Source of the DNA: Rhodospirillales bacterium | GTDB taxonomy: Bacteria > Pseudomonadota > Alphaproteobacteria > Rhodospirillales > Magnetospirillaceae | DNA: 64,000 nucleotides | Assembly: GCA_019455065.1 (NCBI GenBank) | Contig: JACFNC010000014.1 | Location: forward strand, 1 to 64,000 | Direction: 5' to 3' | Shown here: piece by piece, positions 50,028-57,872 of the stretch | Layout: the number at the start of each line of letters is the position of its first letter | How positions within the stretch are numbered: the first letter of the stretch is position 1 | The notes under the pieces: model-generated | The model's input: the letters and a program-made list of their open reading frames with translations, nothing else | Database searches by the model: none | Told to the model about the DNA's origin: nothing | Translations under genes and position numbers: made by a program

Positions 50028-50998
50028 CCCGCCCGTTCCTCGCCGCCCTGGCCGCCGGCCTCATGACCTCGGCCGCCGCCCTGGCCGAGCCCACCGTCTA
50101 CGTCGCCGGCGGCACCTCGAACGAGGTCTTCGTCGTCGACGCCGCCACCGACCAGGTGGTGGAATCCTTCCCCGGCTTCGCCAACGCCCACGGCCTGGTG
50201 GCGACGCCGGACGGTGAATACGTCGTCGCCGGCAGCCTGAAAGAGGACCCGAAGGCCGACAAGGCCGAGAACAGCGGCCTGTACATCCTGCATCCGGCGC
50301 ACGGCCACGTGATGTCGGTGATTCCGGTCGCCGGCATGACTCACCACCAGGCGATCACCCCCGACGGCCGCTGGGTGCTGTCGACCCACATGACCCGCGG
50401 CGCCGTCTCGGTGATGGACATGCAGAGCGGCGAGATCGTCGCCACGGTGAGCACCGGCCCCGGCCCCAACTACACGCTTGTCAGCGCCGACGGCAGTACC
50501 GCCTTCGTCTCCAACAGCGGCAACGGCACGATCAGCGAGATCGCCGTCGCCGACTGGTCGGTGCGCCGCACGCTGGAGGCCGGTCCGGCGCCCGAGCACA
50601 TGGTGTTCGCGCCCGACGAGCAGACCATCTTCGTGACCAATCCGCGCGGCGGCACCGTCTCGGCGGTGTCGGTGGCCGGCGGCGCGGTGGCGCGGTCGTA
50701 TCAGGTCGGCCCCGACGTGCACGGGCTCGACATTTCCGACGACGGCAAGACGCTGTTCGTGACCTCGAAAAAGGACCAGAAGCTCACCGCCATCGACATC
50801 GCCAGCGATGCCCGCCGCAGCCTGGCGCTCGAACCGTCGCCGTATCACCTGACGGCGATCCGCGGCACCGGCAAGCTCTACGTCTCGTCGAGCAAGGCGC
50901 CGACGCTCTGGATCGTCGACCAGGCCGACCTGTCGCTGAAGGGCGAGATCGCCATTCGCGGCGAGGGCCATCAGATGTCGATCGTCTCGGCGCAGTAG
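50024..50998 (+). CDS. YVTN-type beta-propeller periplasmic protein
   Basis: A 324-residue exported protein (signal peptide about 1-22, cleavage near ALAEP). The repeats YVAGGTSNEVFVVDAATDQV, DGRWVLSTHMTRGAVSVMD and DGSTAFVSNSGNGTISEI are the YncE/YVTN seven-bladed propeller, related to the d1 domain of nitrite reductases but without haem ligands visible. Context with a cytochrome c suggests a periplasmic redox or binding role. True substrate unknown. Confidence 0.82.
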   Translation: MTRPFLAALAAGLMTSAAALAEPTVYVAGGTSNEVFVVDAATDQVVESFPGFANAHGLVATPDGEYVVAGSLKEDPKADKAENSGLYILHPAHGHVMSVIPVAGMTHHQAITPDGRWVLSTHMTRGAVSVMDMQSGEIVATVSTGPGPNYTLVSADGSTAFVSNSGNGTISEIAVADWSVRRTLEAGPAPEHMVFAPDEQTIFVTNPRGGTVSAVSVAGGAVARSYQVGPDVHGLDISDDGKTLFVTSKKDQKLTAIDIASDARRSLALEPSPYHLTAIRGTGKLYVSSSKAPTLWIVDQADLSLKGEIAIRGEGHQMSIVSAQ

Positions 50999-51008
50999 GA
51001 GAGCGGCC

Positions 51009-51641
51009 ATGGCCATCGCGATCACGCGCCGCCGCGTGCTCGGGCTCGCCGCCGCCGCGGCAGCGGCGGGCGCGATGCCTGCCTTGGCCGCGCCGGAGGC
51101 GGTAGCGGCCAACGCCGCCGCCCTTTACGACGACCCCGACGCGCCGGTCGGCGGCAATCCCGACGGCGACGTCACCCTGGTCGAGTTCTTCGACTACCGC
51201 TGCGGCGCCTGCAAGGCGGTGGCGCCGACGATCACCCGCCTGCTCGCCGAGGACGGCAACATCCGCCTGGTCTACAAGGAGTGGCCGATCATCGGCCATT
51301 TCTCGCGCTCGGCCGCCGAAGCGGCGCTGGCCGCCGACCGGCTCGGGCGCTACGTGCCGCTGCACGAGGCGCTGATGGGCCATCCCGGGTTGCCCTATCC
51401 GGGCAAAGTCATGGAACTGGCCGAGAGCGTCGGCGTCGCCCCAGACGTGCTGAAACGAACGATGGCCGCCGAGGCGCCGCGCATCGCGGCGGCGATCGAG
51501 CGCAATCTCGACCTGGCGCGCCGGCTCGCCCTGCCCGGCACGCCGGCCTTCGTGATCGGCGGCGAGATCGTGCTCGGCAGCAAGGATCTCGCCAGCCTCA
51601 AGCGCCTCGTCGACGACGCCCGGCGCAAGACGATCGGCTGA
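51009..51641 (+). CDS. DsbA-family oxidoreductase, Tat-type signal (ScsC-like)
   Basis: A 210-residue protein with a twin-arginine-like signal (TRRRVLGLAAA) and a DsbA-like thioredoxin fold with an inserted helical domain. The redox centre is FFDYRCGACK near 62-71, and the cis-Pro loop is GTPAFVIGG near 179. It belongs to the Com1/ScsC branch. ScsC proteins protect Salmonella against copper-induced thiol damage. Precedes a paralogue by 16 nt. Confidence 0.87.
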   Translation: MAIAITRRRVLGLAAAAAAAGAMPALAAPEAVAANAAALYDDPDAPVGGNPDGDVTLVEFFDYRCGACKAVAPTITRLLAEDGNIRLVYKEWPIIGHFSRSAAEAALAADRLGRYVPLHEALMGHPGLPYPGKVMELAESVGVAPDVLKRTMAAEAPRIAAAIERNLDLARRLALPGTPAFVIGGEIVLGSKDLASLKRLVDDARRKTIG

Positions 51642-51657
51642 ACGAAAGGGAGGAGAC

Positions 51658-52392
51658 ATGCGCCTGAAATTCTGGTTTCCGGTGATCGTCCTGCTGATCG
51701 CGGCGACGCCGGCGGCCGCCGCCGAGCCGCTGACCGAGGACGACGTCGCCGACATCGTCGAGCGCACCTTGCGCGACAAGCCGGAACTGGTGCTGGAGGC
51801 GATCGAGGAACTGCAGCGCCGCGACATCGCGGCCACCGAGCGGCGGGTGATCGCCGAACGCGCCGCCGAGATCTTCGACGATCCCGCGGCACCGGTCGGC
51901 GGCAACCCGCAGGGCGACATCGCCCTGGTCGAGTTCTTCGACTACCGCTGCGGCTACTGCAAGCGCGTGCATCCGGTGATCGAGAAGCTGCTGGCCGAGG
52001 ACGGCAACATCCGCTTCGTCTACAAGGAATTCCCGATCCTCGGGCCGGACAGCGACTATGCCGCCCGCGCGGCACTGGCCTCGCGGCCGCAGGGCAAGTA
52101 CCAGGCGTTCAGCGACGCGCTGATGTCGGCGCGCGGCAATCTCGACCAGGCGCGGGTGCACGCGATCGCCGCCGAGGTCGGACTCGACCTTGCCGAGTTG
52201 AAGCAAACGATGACCGCGCAACGCACCGAGATCGACAAGGCGATCGCCCTCAATCACGACCTCGCCCGCGACCTTGCCATCAACGGCACCCCGGCGTTCG
52301 TCCTGGGCGAGACCGTGGTGCGCGGCGCCGTCGATTACGACACGATCAAGCGGCTGGTCGCGGAGACGCGGGCCAAGCAGCAACGGCAATGA
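51658..52392 (+). CDS. DsbA-family oxidoreductase (ScsC-like), Sec-exported
   Basis: A 244-residue secreted paralogue of the preceding gene, with a Sec signal peptide (about 1-22) and an N-terminal helical extension EDDVADIVERTLRDKPELVLEAIEEL. In ScsC and DsbG-type proteins such an extension promotes oligomerisation. Redox centre FFDYRCGYCK near 95-104, cis-Pro GTPAFVLGE. Its size and N-terminal helix match ScsC better than the first copy. AGGGAGGAGAC precedes the start. Confidence 0.88.
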   Translation: MRLKFWFPVIVLLIAATPAAAAEPLTEDDVADIVERTLRDKPELVLEAIEELQRRDIAATERRVIAERAAEIFDDPAAPVGGNPQGDIALVEFFDYRCGYCKRVHPVIEKLLAEDGNIRFVYKEFPILGPDSDYAARAALASRPQGKYQAFSDALMSARGNLDQARVHAIAAEVGLDLAELKQTMTAQRTEIDKAIALNHDLARDLAINGTPAFVLGETVVRGAVDYDTIKRLVAETRAKQQRQ

Positions 52393-52396
52393 CCGC

Positions 52397-52633
52397 TCAG
52401 CGGCCGAGATCCTTCTTCTTCTGCAGGAACTCGTCGCGGTCGATTTCGCCGTTGGCGTAGCGCTCCTCGAGCCGCGCCAACGCCGACGACCCGGTCGCGC
52501 GTGCCCCGTCGTGTCCGAGGGCGCGGACCACCAGGACCGCGCCCCCGATCACCAGCGCCAACAGGATCAGCCAGCCCAGGCCGTGGAACATCAGCCCCTC
52601 CGGGCCGTGCATGTAGCCGTATCCGCCGTACAT
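52397..52633 (-). CDS. SHOCT-domain membrane protein, copy 1
   Basis: A 78-residue protein: an aromatic/Gly/Met N-terminus (MYGGYGYMHGPEGLMFHG), one transmembrane helix (about 18-40), and a C-terminal SHOCT motif LARLEERYANGEIDRDEFLQKKKDL. SHOCT is a short oligomerisation domain. A near-identical organisation is found at 53236. Downstream partner of a Met/Gly-rich secreted protein (52635). Confidence 0.85.
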   Translation of the reverse strand: MYGGYGYMHGPEGLMFHGLGWLILLALVIGGAVLVVRALGHDGARATGSSALARLEERYANGEIDRDEFLQKKKDLGR

Positions 52634-52634
52634 C

Positions 52635-53135
52635 TCAGTCGATGCGCTGCGGCCGGCCGGTGTCCTTGTCGAAGGCCAGCTTGTCGACGACGGCACCGTC
52701 CTGGGTGACGATCTCGGCGACGATGGCGTCCTGCTGCTCGGTGACCGCGCCGATCTTCAGCCGCTCGTTGCCCATCATCGCCAGATGGCGCTGCAGCCGC
52801 TGGGTGACCGCGTCGGTGGTCAGCGGCTCGGCGGTCTGCCAGCCCATGCCGGGACCGCCGCCCCAGCCCTGCATCATTCCCGGTCCCATGCCCGTGCCGG
52901 GGCCGCCGCCCCAGCCCTGCATCATCCCGGGTCCCATGCCCCAACCGGGACCGCCGCCCCAGCCCTGCATCATTCCCGGTCCCATGCCCATGCCGGGGCC
53001 GCCGCCCCAGCCCTGCATCATCGGGCAAGGCCCCCAACCGGCGCCGGCGCCGCCCTGCGGGCCATGCGCCAGCGCCGTGCCGCCAATCGTCAGCGCGATG
53101 GCTGCCGAAGACGCCAGTACGAGGAATTTGTTCAT
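52635..53135 (-). CDS. secreted Met/Gly-rich repeat protein, copy 1
   Basis: A 166-residue exported protein (signal peptide ending near ALAHG, 24). Residues about 38-100 are four repeats of a 16-residue unit similar to MMQGWGGGPGMGMGPG, encoded by 48-nt tandem repeats. The C-terminal domain (QRHLAMMGNERLKIGAVTEQQDAIVAEIVTQDGAVVDKLAFDKDTG) is shared with the gene at 53494. Met clusters of this sort bind Cu(I) in CopC, CusF or PcoE-like proteins, so copper sequestration is likely but unproven. Confidence 0.75.
   Translation of the reverse strand: MNKFLVLASSAAIALTIGGTALAHGPQGGAGAGWGPCPMMQGWGGGPGMGMGPGMMQGWGGGPGWGMGPGMMQGWGGGPGTGMGPGMMQGWGGGPGMGWQTAEPLTTDAVTQRLQRHLAMMGNERLKIGAVTEQQDAIVAEIVTQDGAVVDKLAFDKDTGRPQRID
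52861..53040. repeat. 48-nt tandem repeats inside a coding region
   Basis: The phrase CCCCAGCCCTGCATCAT recurs at 52861, 52909, 52957 and 53005, exactly 48 nt apart. The repeats are in frame and encode the Met/Gly/Trp unit of the secreted protein. Confidence 0.85.
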
Positions 53136-53235
53136 GACAGTCCTCCTGTTCGCGTCGTCAAGGCGAATACTAGCATCCGCGGCGCCTTCTTCTTAGCTAG
53201 GCATCGGCATCATCCAAGCGGATGAGGCCTTTTCA

Positions 53236-53472
53236 TCATCGAGACAGGTCCTGGCGCCGCTGCAGGAACTCGTCGCGGCCGATCTCGCCGTTGGCGTAGC
53301 GGGTCTCCAGCGCCGCCAAAGCCCCGCCGCCGCGCCGGACGCCGCCGGCGGCGAGCCGGACGATCACCACGATGCCGAGTACGAGAAGTCCGATCCACAG
53401 CAGCGACATCGCGCCGTGCATCGCCATCGGCCAGAACCAGCCGTCGCCGAAATAGCCCATGTGGTTCCACAT
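53236..53472 (-). CDS. SHOCT-domain membrane protein, copy 2
   Basis: A 78-residue paralogue of the 52397 gene with an aromatic N-terminus (MWNHMGYFGDGWFWPMAMHG), one transmembrane helix and the C-terminal SHOCT sequence LAALETRYANGEIGRDEFLQRRQDL. AGGAGGTCGTC precedes the start. With the gene at 53494 it repeats the two-gene layout of the other copy, so a tandem duplication is evident. Confidence 0.85.
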   Translation of the reverse strand: MWNHMGYFGDGWFWPMAMHGAMSLLWIGLLVLGIVVIVRLAAGGVRRGGGALAALETRYANGEIGRDEFLQRRQDLSR

Positions 53473-53493
53473 GACGACCTCCTGTGCTCGGGA

Positions 53494-54015
53494 TCAGTCG
53501 ACGCGCTTGCGCGTATGGGTGCGGGGATCGATGGCGAACTTGTCGACCACGGCCCCCTCGGCGCGGGTGACGATGGTGGCGACGATGGTGCCGTCGTCCT
53601 GGGCGGCGACGTCGCCGACCTTCAGGCGCTCGTTGCCGGTCATCGCGACGTGGCCTTCGAGATGCTGGCGCACGGTGTCCGGCGTCAGCTCGGCCGTCTG
53701 CTCCATGTCGGGACACGGCATCGCGCCCGCGCCGCCGCCCATCATGCCCATCATCGGTATGCCGCCGCCCATGCCGCCGCCCATGCCGCCCATGTGCTGC
53801 ATCATCTGCTGCATCATCTGCGGGTTCATCATGCCGGCCATCATCCCCATCATGCCGCCGGGGGCGGCGCCGTCGGGATGGTGCTGGGCGTGCATCTCGG
53901 CCGCATTCGCCGTCGGCTCGGCCGCGGCTTCCGGCGCCTGCATCTGAGCCGCCGCCGTTCCGGCGACGATCACGGCGAGAGCCGTCGTGGCGGCGGCGAT
54001 CCGGATTTTGTTCAT
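53494..54015 (-). CDS. secreted Met-rich protein, copy 2
   Basis: A 173-residue exported protein (signal peptide ending near AAAQM). The central region is extremely Met-rich, including GGMMGMMAGMMNPQMMQQMM and further MGG runs. The C-terminal domain TGNERLKVGDVAAQDDGTIVATIVTRAEGAVVDKFAIDPRTH matches the copy at 52635. Cu(I) binding is the likely function. The start at 54015 is favoured by the AGAGGA spacing. It faces the response-regulator gene across a 170-bp promoter region. Confidence 0.77.
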   Translation of the reverse strand: MNKIRIAAATTALAVIVAGTAAAQMQAPEAAAEPTANAAEMHAQHHPDGAAPGGMMGMMAGMMNPQMMQQMMQHMGGMGGGMGGGIPMMGMMGGGAGAMPCPDMEQTAELTPDTVRQHLEGHVAMTGNERLKVGDVAAQDDGTIVATIVTRAEGAVVDKFAIDPRTHTRKRVD

Positions 54016-54059
54016 GGTCGGCATCCTCTGGTTCGTTCGATGCCTTCATTCCACACCGC

Positions 54060-54150
54060 ATTTGTCACCGGCGTGCGTCCGGAACCCGGAAAAGTGCAAC
54101 CGTTTGCGACTGGGGCCGCGGCCCGCCACAGTCCGTCACAAATTTCGCCG
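54060..54150. promoter_or_regulatory. divergent promoter region with TTGTCAC-like boxes
   Basis: Between the Met-rich gene and the response-regulator gene, TTTGTCAC occurs near 54062 and CCGTCACAAAT near 54133. On the minus strand GACGGACTGTGGCG resembles the right box of the island motif. These boxes are incomplete, so autoregulation by the two-component system is only suggested. Confidence 0.4.
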
Positions 54151-54184
54151 ATGCAGGCGCCGACGCGCGCGCTATCATCCGGCC

Positions 54185-54904
54185 ATGGACAACGCCCCCC
54201 ACATCCTGGTCGTCGACGACAATCGCGACATCCGCGACCTGCTCGGCAAGTTCCTGGTCAAGCACGGCTTCCGCGTCACCACCGCCGCCGACGGCCGCGA
54301 GATGTGGCGCAAGCTGGAGGCGGCGCGCATCGATCTGATCGTGCTCGACCTGATGCTGCCCGGCGAGGACGGCCTGACGCTGTGCCGCAACCTGCGCGCC
54401 AAGTCGAGCCTGCCGGTGGTGATGCTGACCGCGATGGGCGAGGAGACCGACCGCATCGTCGGCCTGGAGATGGGCGCCGACGACTACGTCCCGAAGCCGT
54501 TCAACCCGCGCGAACTGATGGCCCGCATCAAGGCGGTGCTGCGCCGGACCCAAGGCGGCGGCCAGCCCGAGCAGCCGAGCGACGGCACCGTCTACCGCTT
54601 CGCCGACTGGCGCTTCGATGCCAGCCGGCGCGAGCTCGCCGGCGAGGACGGCGTCGCGGTGCCGTTGTCCACCGGCGAGTTCGAACTGCTGCTGGCGCTG
54701 GTCCAGCGCCCCGGCCGGGTGCTCAACCGCGACCAGCTCCTCGATCTGGCGCGCGGCCGCTCGGCGACGCCGTTCGACCGCAGCATCGACACCCAGATCA
54801 GCCGCCTGCGCCGCAAGATCGAGCCCGACCAGAAGAACCCGCAGCTCATCAAGACGGTGTGGGGCGAAGGCTACGTCTTCACGCCGCAGGTCGTGCGCGA
54901 ATGA
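54185..54904 (+). CDS. OmpR-family response regulator
   Basis: A 239-residue regulator. The receiver domain (about 6-120) has acidic D11-D12, phosphoacceptor D55 in VLDLMLPGEDG, T-loop LTAMGE and KPFNPREL. The C-terminal winged helix (about 140-235) has LSTGEFELLLALVQRPGRVLNRDQLL and SIDTQISRLRRKIEP. It binds DNA directly. Genes for it and the sensor kinase overlap (ATGA). Likely master regulator of the surrounding copper/redox operons, by position. Confidence 0.92.
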   Translation: MDNAPHILVVDDNRDIRDLLGKFLVKHGFRVTTAADGREMWRKLEAARIDLIVLDLMLPGEDGLTLCRNLRAKSSLPVVMLTAMGEETDRIVGLEMGADDYVPKPFNPRELMARIKAVLRRTQGGGQPEQPSDGTVYRFADWRFDASRRELAGEDGVAVPLSTGEFELLLALVQRPGRVLNRDQLLDLARGRSATPFDRSIDTQISRLRRKIEPDQKNPQLIKTVWGEGYVFTPQVVRE

Positions 54905-56280
54905 GGCTGCTGCCGCGCACCCTGGCCGGCCAGACCGTGCTGGTGCTGCTGATCGGGCTGACGGTGTCGCATCTGGCCAGCATGTGGATCTATTCCACCG
55001 ATCGCGTCCAGGTGCTGACCCAGCTCGGCGGCTTCAACGTCGCCACCCGCGTCGCCGAGATCACCCATCTGGTCGAGGACACGCCGCCCGAGTGGCGCGA
55101 GCGGCTGCTGCGCGCCGTCGAGAGCCCGAGCTTGAGCGTCGCCGTGACGCCCGAGAGCATGGTGGTGCCCGGCGAGCACGACTGGCAGGAGCGCGCGCTG
55201 GAGGCGTTGCTGGCCCAGGACCTCGGCGGCCGGCCGATCATCGTTCGCCTGCACGAGCCCGCCGATTCCGGTCCGACCTCCGGCTTCGAGCGGACCGCCG
55301 GTTGGCTGCACATGCACATGATGCGCGGCGTCCACGGCTGGCCGGTCGGGCAGAGCCTGAACGTCTCGGTGCGGCTGGAGGACGGCGCCTGGATCAATTT
55401 TGCCACCGCCATCCCGCAGTCGGAAAGCCTGTGGTCGAGCGCCTCGACCCTGTCGATGGTGCTGATGACGGCCGGGGTGCTGGTGGTGTCGATCTGGGCG
55501 GTGCGGCGGCTGACGCGGCCGTTGGCCGGCTTCGCCCGCGCCGCCGAACGGCTGGGCCGCGACGTCGGGGCGCCGCCGCTGGCGGTCGCCGGCCCGATCG
55601 AGGTGCAGCGCGCCGCCGAGGCCTTCAACGACATGCAGGCGCGCATCCGCCGCCTGGTCGAGAACCGCACGCTGATGCTGGCGGCGATCAGCCACGACCT
55701 GCGCACGCCGATCACCACCCTGAAGCTGCGCGCCGAGTTCGTCGACGACGACGAGGAACGCGCGCGCATGCTGGCGACCCTGGCCGAGATGGAGGCTCTG
55801 GTCGGCGAGACCCTGGCCTTCGCGCGCGACGAGGCGGTGCGCGAGGACCGCCGCCGCGTCGACCTGGTCGCCCTGGTCGCCAGCGTCGTCGACGACCTGG
55901 CCGACGCCGGCGCGCCGGTGACCCTGACCGCGCCGGCCAAGCTGCCCTACGACTGCCGGCCGCTGGCGCTCAAGCGGGTGTTCCAGAACCTGATCGAGAA
56001 CGCGGTGAAATACGGCGAAACCGCCGCGGTGAACGTCGCCGCCGACGACCATGCCGTAACCATCTCGGTCGACGACCGCGGCCCCGGCATTGCCGATGCC
56101 GAGCTCGCCAAGGTGTTCACGCCGTTCTACCGCATCGAGGCCTCGCGCTCGCGCGAGACCGGCGGCGTCGGGCTCGGCCTCGCGGTGGCGCTGTCGATCG
56201 TCCACGCCCATGGCGGCGAGCTTCGGCTCGCCAACCGTCTTGAGGGCGGCCTGCGCGCCGCCGTCGAGCTGCCGCGCTAA
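54901..56280 (+). CDS. sensor histidine kinase with His/Met-rich periplasmic loop
   Basis: A 459-residue kinase. Transmembrane helices near 10-30 and 180-200 flank a periplasmic domain of about 150 residues that contains LHMHMMRGVHGW at about 136-147, a plausible Cu(I)/Ag(I) site. HAMP domain, then H-box ISHDLRTPITTLKLR (H near 265), N-box NLIENAVKYG near 363, DDRGPGI and GVGLGLAVA. It phosphorylates the paired regulator. The signal is inferred from the ligand-like residues and the context. Confidence 0.9.
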   Translation: MRLLPRTLAGQTVLVLLIGLTVSHLASMWIYSTDRVQVLTQLGGFNVATRVAEITHLVEDTPPEWRERLLRAVESPSLSVAVTPESMVVPGEHDWQERALEALLAQDLGGRPIIVRLHEPADSGPTSGFERTAGWLHMHMMRGVHGWPVGQSLNVSVRLEDGAWINFATAIPQSESLWSSASTLSMVLMTAGVLVVSIWAVRRLTRPLAGFARAAERLGRDVGAPPLAVAGPIEVQRAAEAFNDMQARIRRLVENRTLMLAAISHDLRTPITTLKLRAEFVDDDEERARMLATLAEMEALVGETLAFARDEAVREDRRRVDLVALVASVVDDLADAGAPVTLTAPAKLPYDCRPLALKRVFQNLIENAVKYGETAAVNVAADDHAVTISVDDRGPGIADAELAKVFTPFYRIEASRSRETGGVGLGLAVALSIVHAHGGELRLANRLEGGLRAAVELPR

Positions 56281-56284
56281 AGGC

Positions 56285-56725
56285 CTACATGCGGTGTTCG
56301 CGGTAGACGATGCCGTTGGCGACCTGCAGCTCGCGCACGTATTGGATGACCGCCTGCATCGACAGCCGGTTCATCTGCGGCTGCGGCGGCATGTCGCCGA
56401 ACATCCAATGGTGCCGCGGCACGCCGTTCTTGGCGGCGCGGTAGAACGCCTCGTCGGCATGATGACCGGGATTGTAGATGTCGTGCACCAGCGGCGGTCC
56501 CTGATCGGTGCCGGAAGCGTTGGCGCCGTGGCACGAGGCGCAATTGACCTCGTATTCCTTGGCCCCGGCCAGCGCGATCTGGCTGAACTGCGCCGGGATA
56601 TTCACCGCCACGGTCGGCGCCGCGTCGGAAGGCGAAGTGAAAGCGTTGTAGCCCACGGCCAGAGCCCCGAGGGCAAAAACTCCGAGGACCGCGTATTTGG
56701 GGAGATTGTCGGAAAGCTTCGACAT
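56285..56725 (-). CDS. membrane-anchored cytochrome c
   Basis: A 146-residue protein with an N-terminal anchor (about 12-30) and haem site CASCHGANASG near 62-66. The second half is His-rich and includes PRHHWMFGDMPPQPQMNRLS, with the probable Met axial ligand. This is a class I cytochrome of the SenC/Cox11-neighbour type. Convergent with the kinase gene. Start at 56725 preferred because it precedes the anchor helix; a longer upstream extension contains no signal. Confidence 0.83.
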   Translation of the reverse strand: MSKLSDNLPKYAVLGVFALGALAVGYNAFTSPSDAAPTVAVNIPAQFSQIALAGAKEYEVNCASCHGANASGTDQGPPLVHDIYNPGHHADEAFYRAAKNGVPRHHWMFGDMPPQPQMNRLSMQAVIQYVRELQVANGIVYREHRM

Positions 56726-57217
56726 CGGACACCTGCAAATCTGCTTCGCGGCGAATGTGGCAGACGGATGTCGCGCGATTATGACTGGAGGTCGGGAGAT
56801 TGTGACAAAGTGTGCCTCACCGGGTTCTGCCACATGCGCCTATAGAACGGGCGCTAGCAATGTCCGCATTCAGGAAGCGGCACATCTGATCTCAATGGCG
56901 GGGATGGGCGCAAAGCGGTCGTCCGCGTCGAACCGCGCCAGCGCCGTCTCCTCGGCGGCGGCGACATGTAAACGCCCTCCCGTCGCCGTCCGCTAATTCT
57001 GCTGAGTTAGCAATACTAGCAGACGCACTACGCCCCGGCGGCCAAACGCCAGGCATATCCGGCCTACCGGCACTTCCCGTCCCAGCAGGACCTGCTGACG
57101 AACGTCACCTTCATTGTATCCCTCCGGCGAGGGCCGCCTTCTCAGCCGAGTCGCTGACAGGGATTCTGACTGCTCGATCAACTTCGGCCGGTGGGAAAGG
57201 TGTCCACGAAATCGTTT
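56726..57217. other. intergenic: motif copy 5, then insertion debris
   Basis: About 490 nt. It contains the cytochrome promoter motif at 56768-56808. From about 56880 on it has no plausible gene and no clear repeats; it is probably debris left of the IS66 remnant. No left inverted repeat of the IS66 element could be found. Confidence 0.5.
56768..56808 (-). promoter_or_regulatory. recurrent island promoter motif, copy 5
   Basis: On the minus strand TTGTCAC (56802-56808), 16 nt, then GTCATAATCGCGCGACAT (56768-56785). It ends 42 nt before the cytochrome start at 56725. Confidence 0.62.
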
Positions 57218-57565
57218 ATGGACAGAAATTCGGAGGGGCGGCGGCGGTATCGGTCGTGGCCGGAGGAGCTGAAGCGCGAGATCGTCGCGGCGACGTATGA
57301 ACCCGGCGCCTCGGTGGCGGGGGTGGCGTGGCGGTATGGGGTCAACGACAACCAGATCTTCGCCTGGCGCAAGCGCCTGGGACCGCTGCCTGCAGACGCG
57401 GCCCGTCTGGTGCCGGTGATACTGACGGCGGAGACGCCGGGCGCCGGCGCGCCTCGCGACGAGCGGATCGAGATCGAGTTGGCCGGTGGCTACCGCGTCC
57501 GGGTCGGCGCCGGTTTCGACGGTCCGGCCCTGCGGCGCGTCGTCGACATGCTGGAGCGGCGATAA
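57218..57565 (+). CDS. tnpA: IS66-family accessory protein TnpA
   Basis: A 115-residue helix-turn-helix protein of IS66 elements (IS66 Orf1/TnpA). RSWPEELKREIVAATYEPGASVAGVAWRYGVNDNQIFAWRKR is the HTH_8-like domain. The second half ends RVVDMLERR. The start at 57218 gives normal length; an in-frame GTG at 57191 is possible. The rest of the element is deleted, so transposition is not possible without help. Confidence 0.87.
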   Translation: MDRNSEGRRRYRSWPEELKREIVAATYEPGASVAGVAWRYGVNDNQIFAWRKRLGPLPADAARLVPVILTAETPGAGAPRDERIEIELAGGYRVRVGAGFDGPALRRVVDMLERR

Positions 57566-57843
57566 TCCCGGTGCCCTCCGGCGTCCGGGTATGGCTGGCG
57601 GTCGGCCGCACCGACATGCGGCGCGGCATGAACGGACTGGCGCTGCAGGTTCAGGAAGCCTTGGGCCGTGATCCCCATGCCGGCGATTTCTCCGTGTTCC
57701 GCGGCGGCCGGGGCGATCTGATCAAGATCCTCTGGCTGGCCGATGTCCTTGCCCGCATCGCCGAGCATCCGGCTCACCGGCTCGACGATCTCCTGCCCTG
57801 GAACTGGCGCCAGCAAAGCGCCGACGCAAGCCGGGCGGCCTGA
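57562..57843 (+). pseudogene. tnpB-tnpC deletion fusion of IS66
   Basis: The frame begins as TnpB (IPVPSGVRVWLAVGRTDMRRG to GRGDLIKILW) and switches near 57735 to the last residues of the IS66 transposase TnpC (LADVLARIAEHPAHRLDDLLPWNW). About 1.5-1.7 kb of the usual element is therefore missing. The expected tnpB ATG overlapping the tnpA stop reads ATA here. It encodes no functional protein; internal deletion derivative. Confidence 0.85.
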
Positions 57844-57872
57844 CGCGCGGCAAGCCGAGGACCCCTGCGCTC

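Noticed and set aside
52861-53040. Regular 48-nt repeats that could suggest a CRISPR array.
   Set aside because: The repeats are contiguous, in frame and without unique spacers. They encode a 16-residue Met/Gly unit in a secreted protein.
53416-56280. A 954-codon open frame ending with the kinase.
   Set aside because: The true kinase start is the ATG at 54901, overlapping the regulator stop. The upstream part is out of frame with the regulator and antisense to Met-rich genes.
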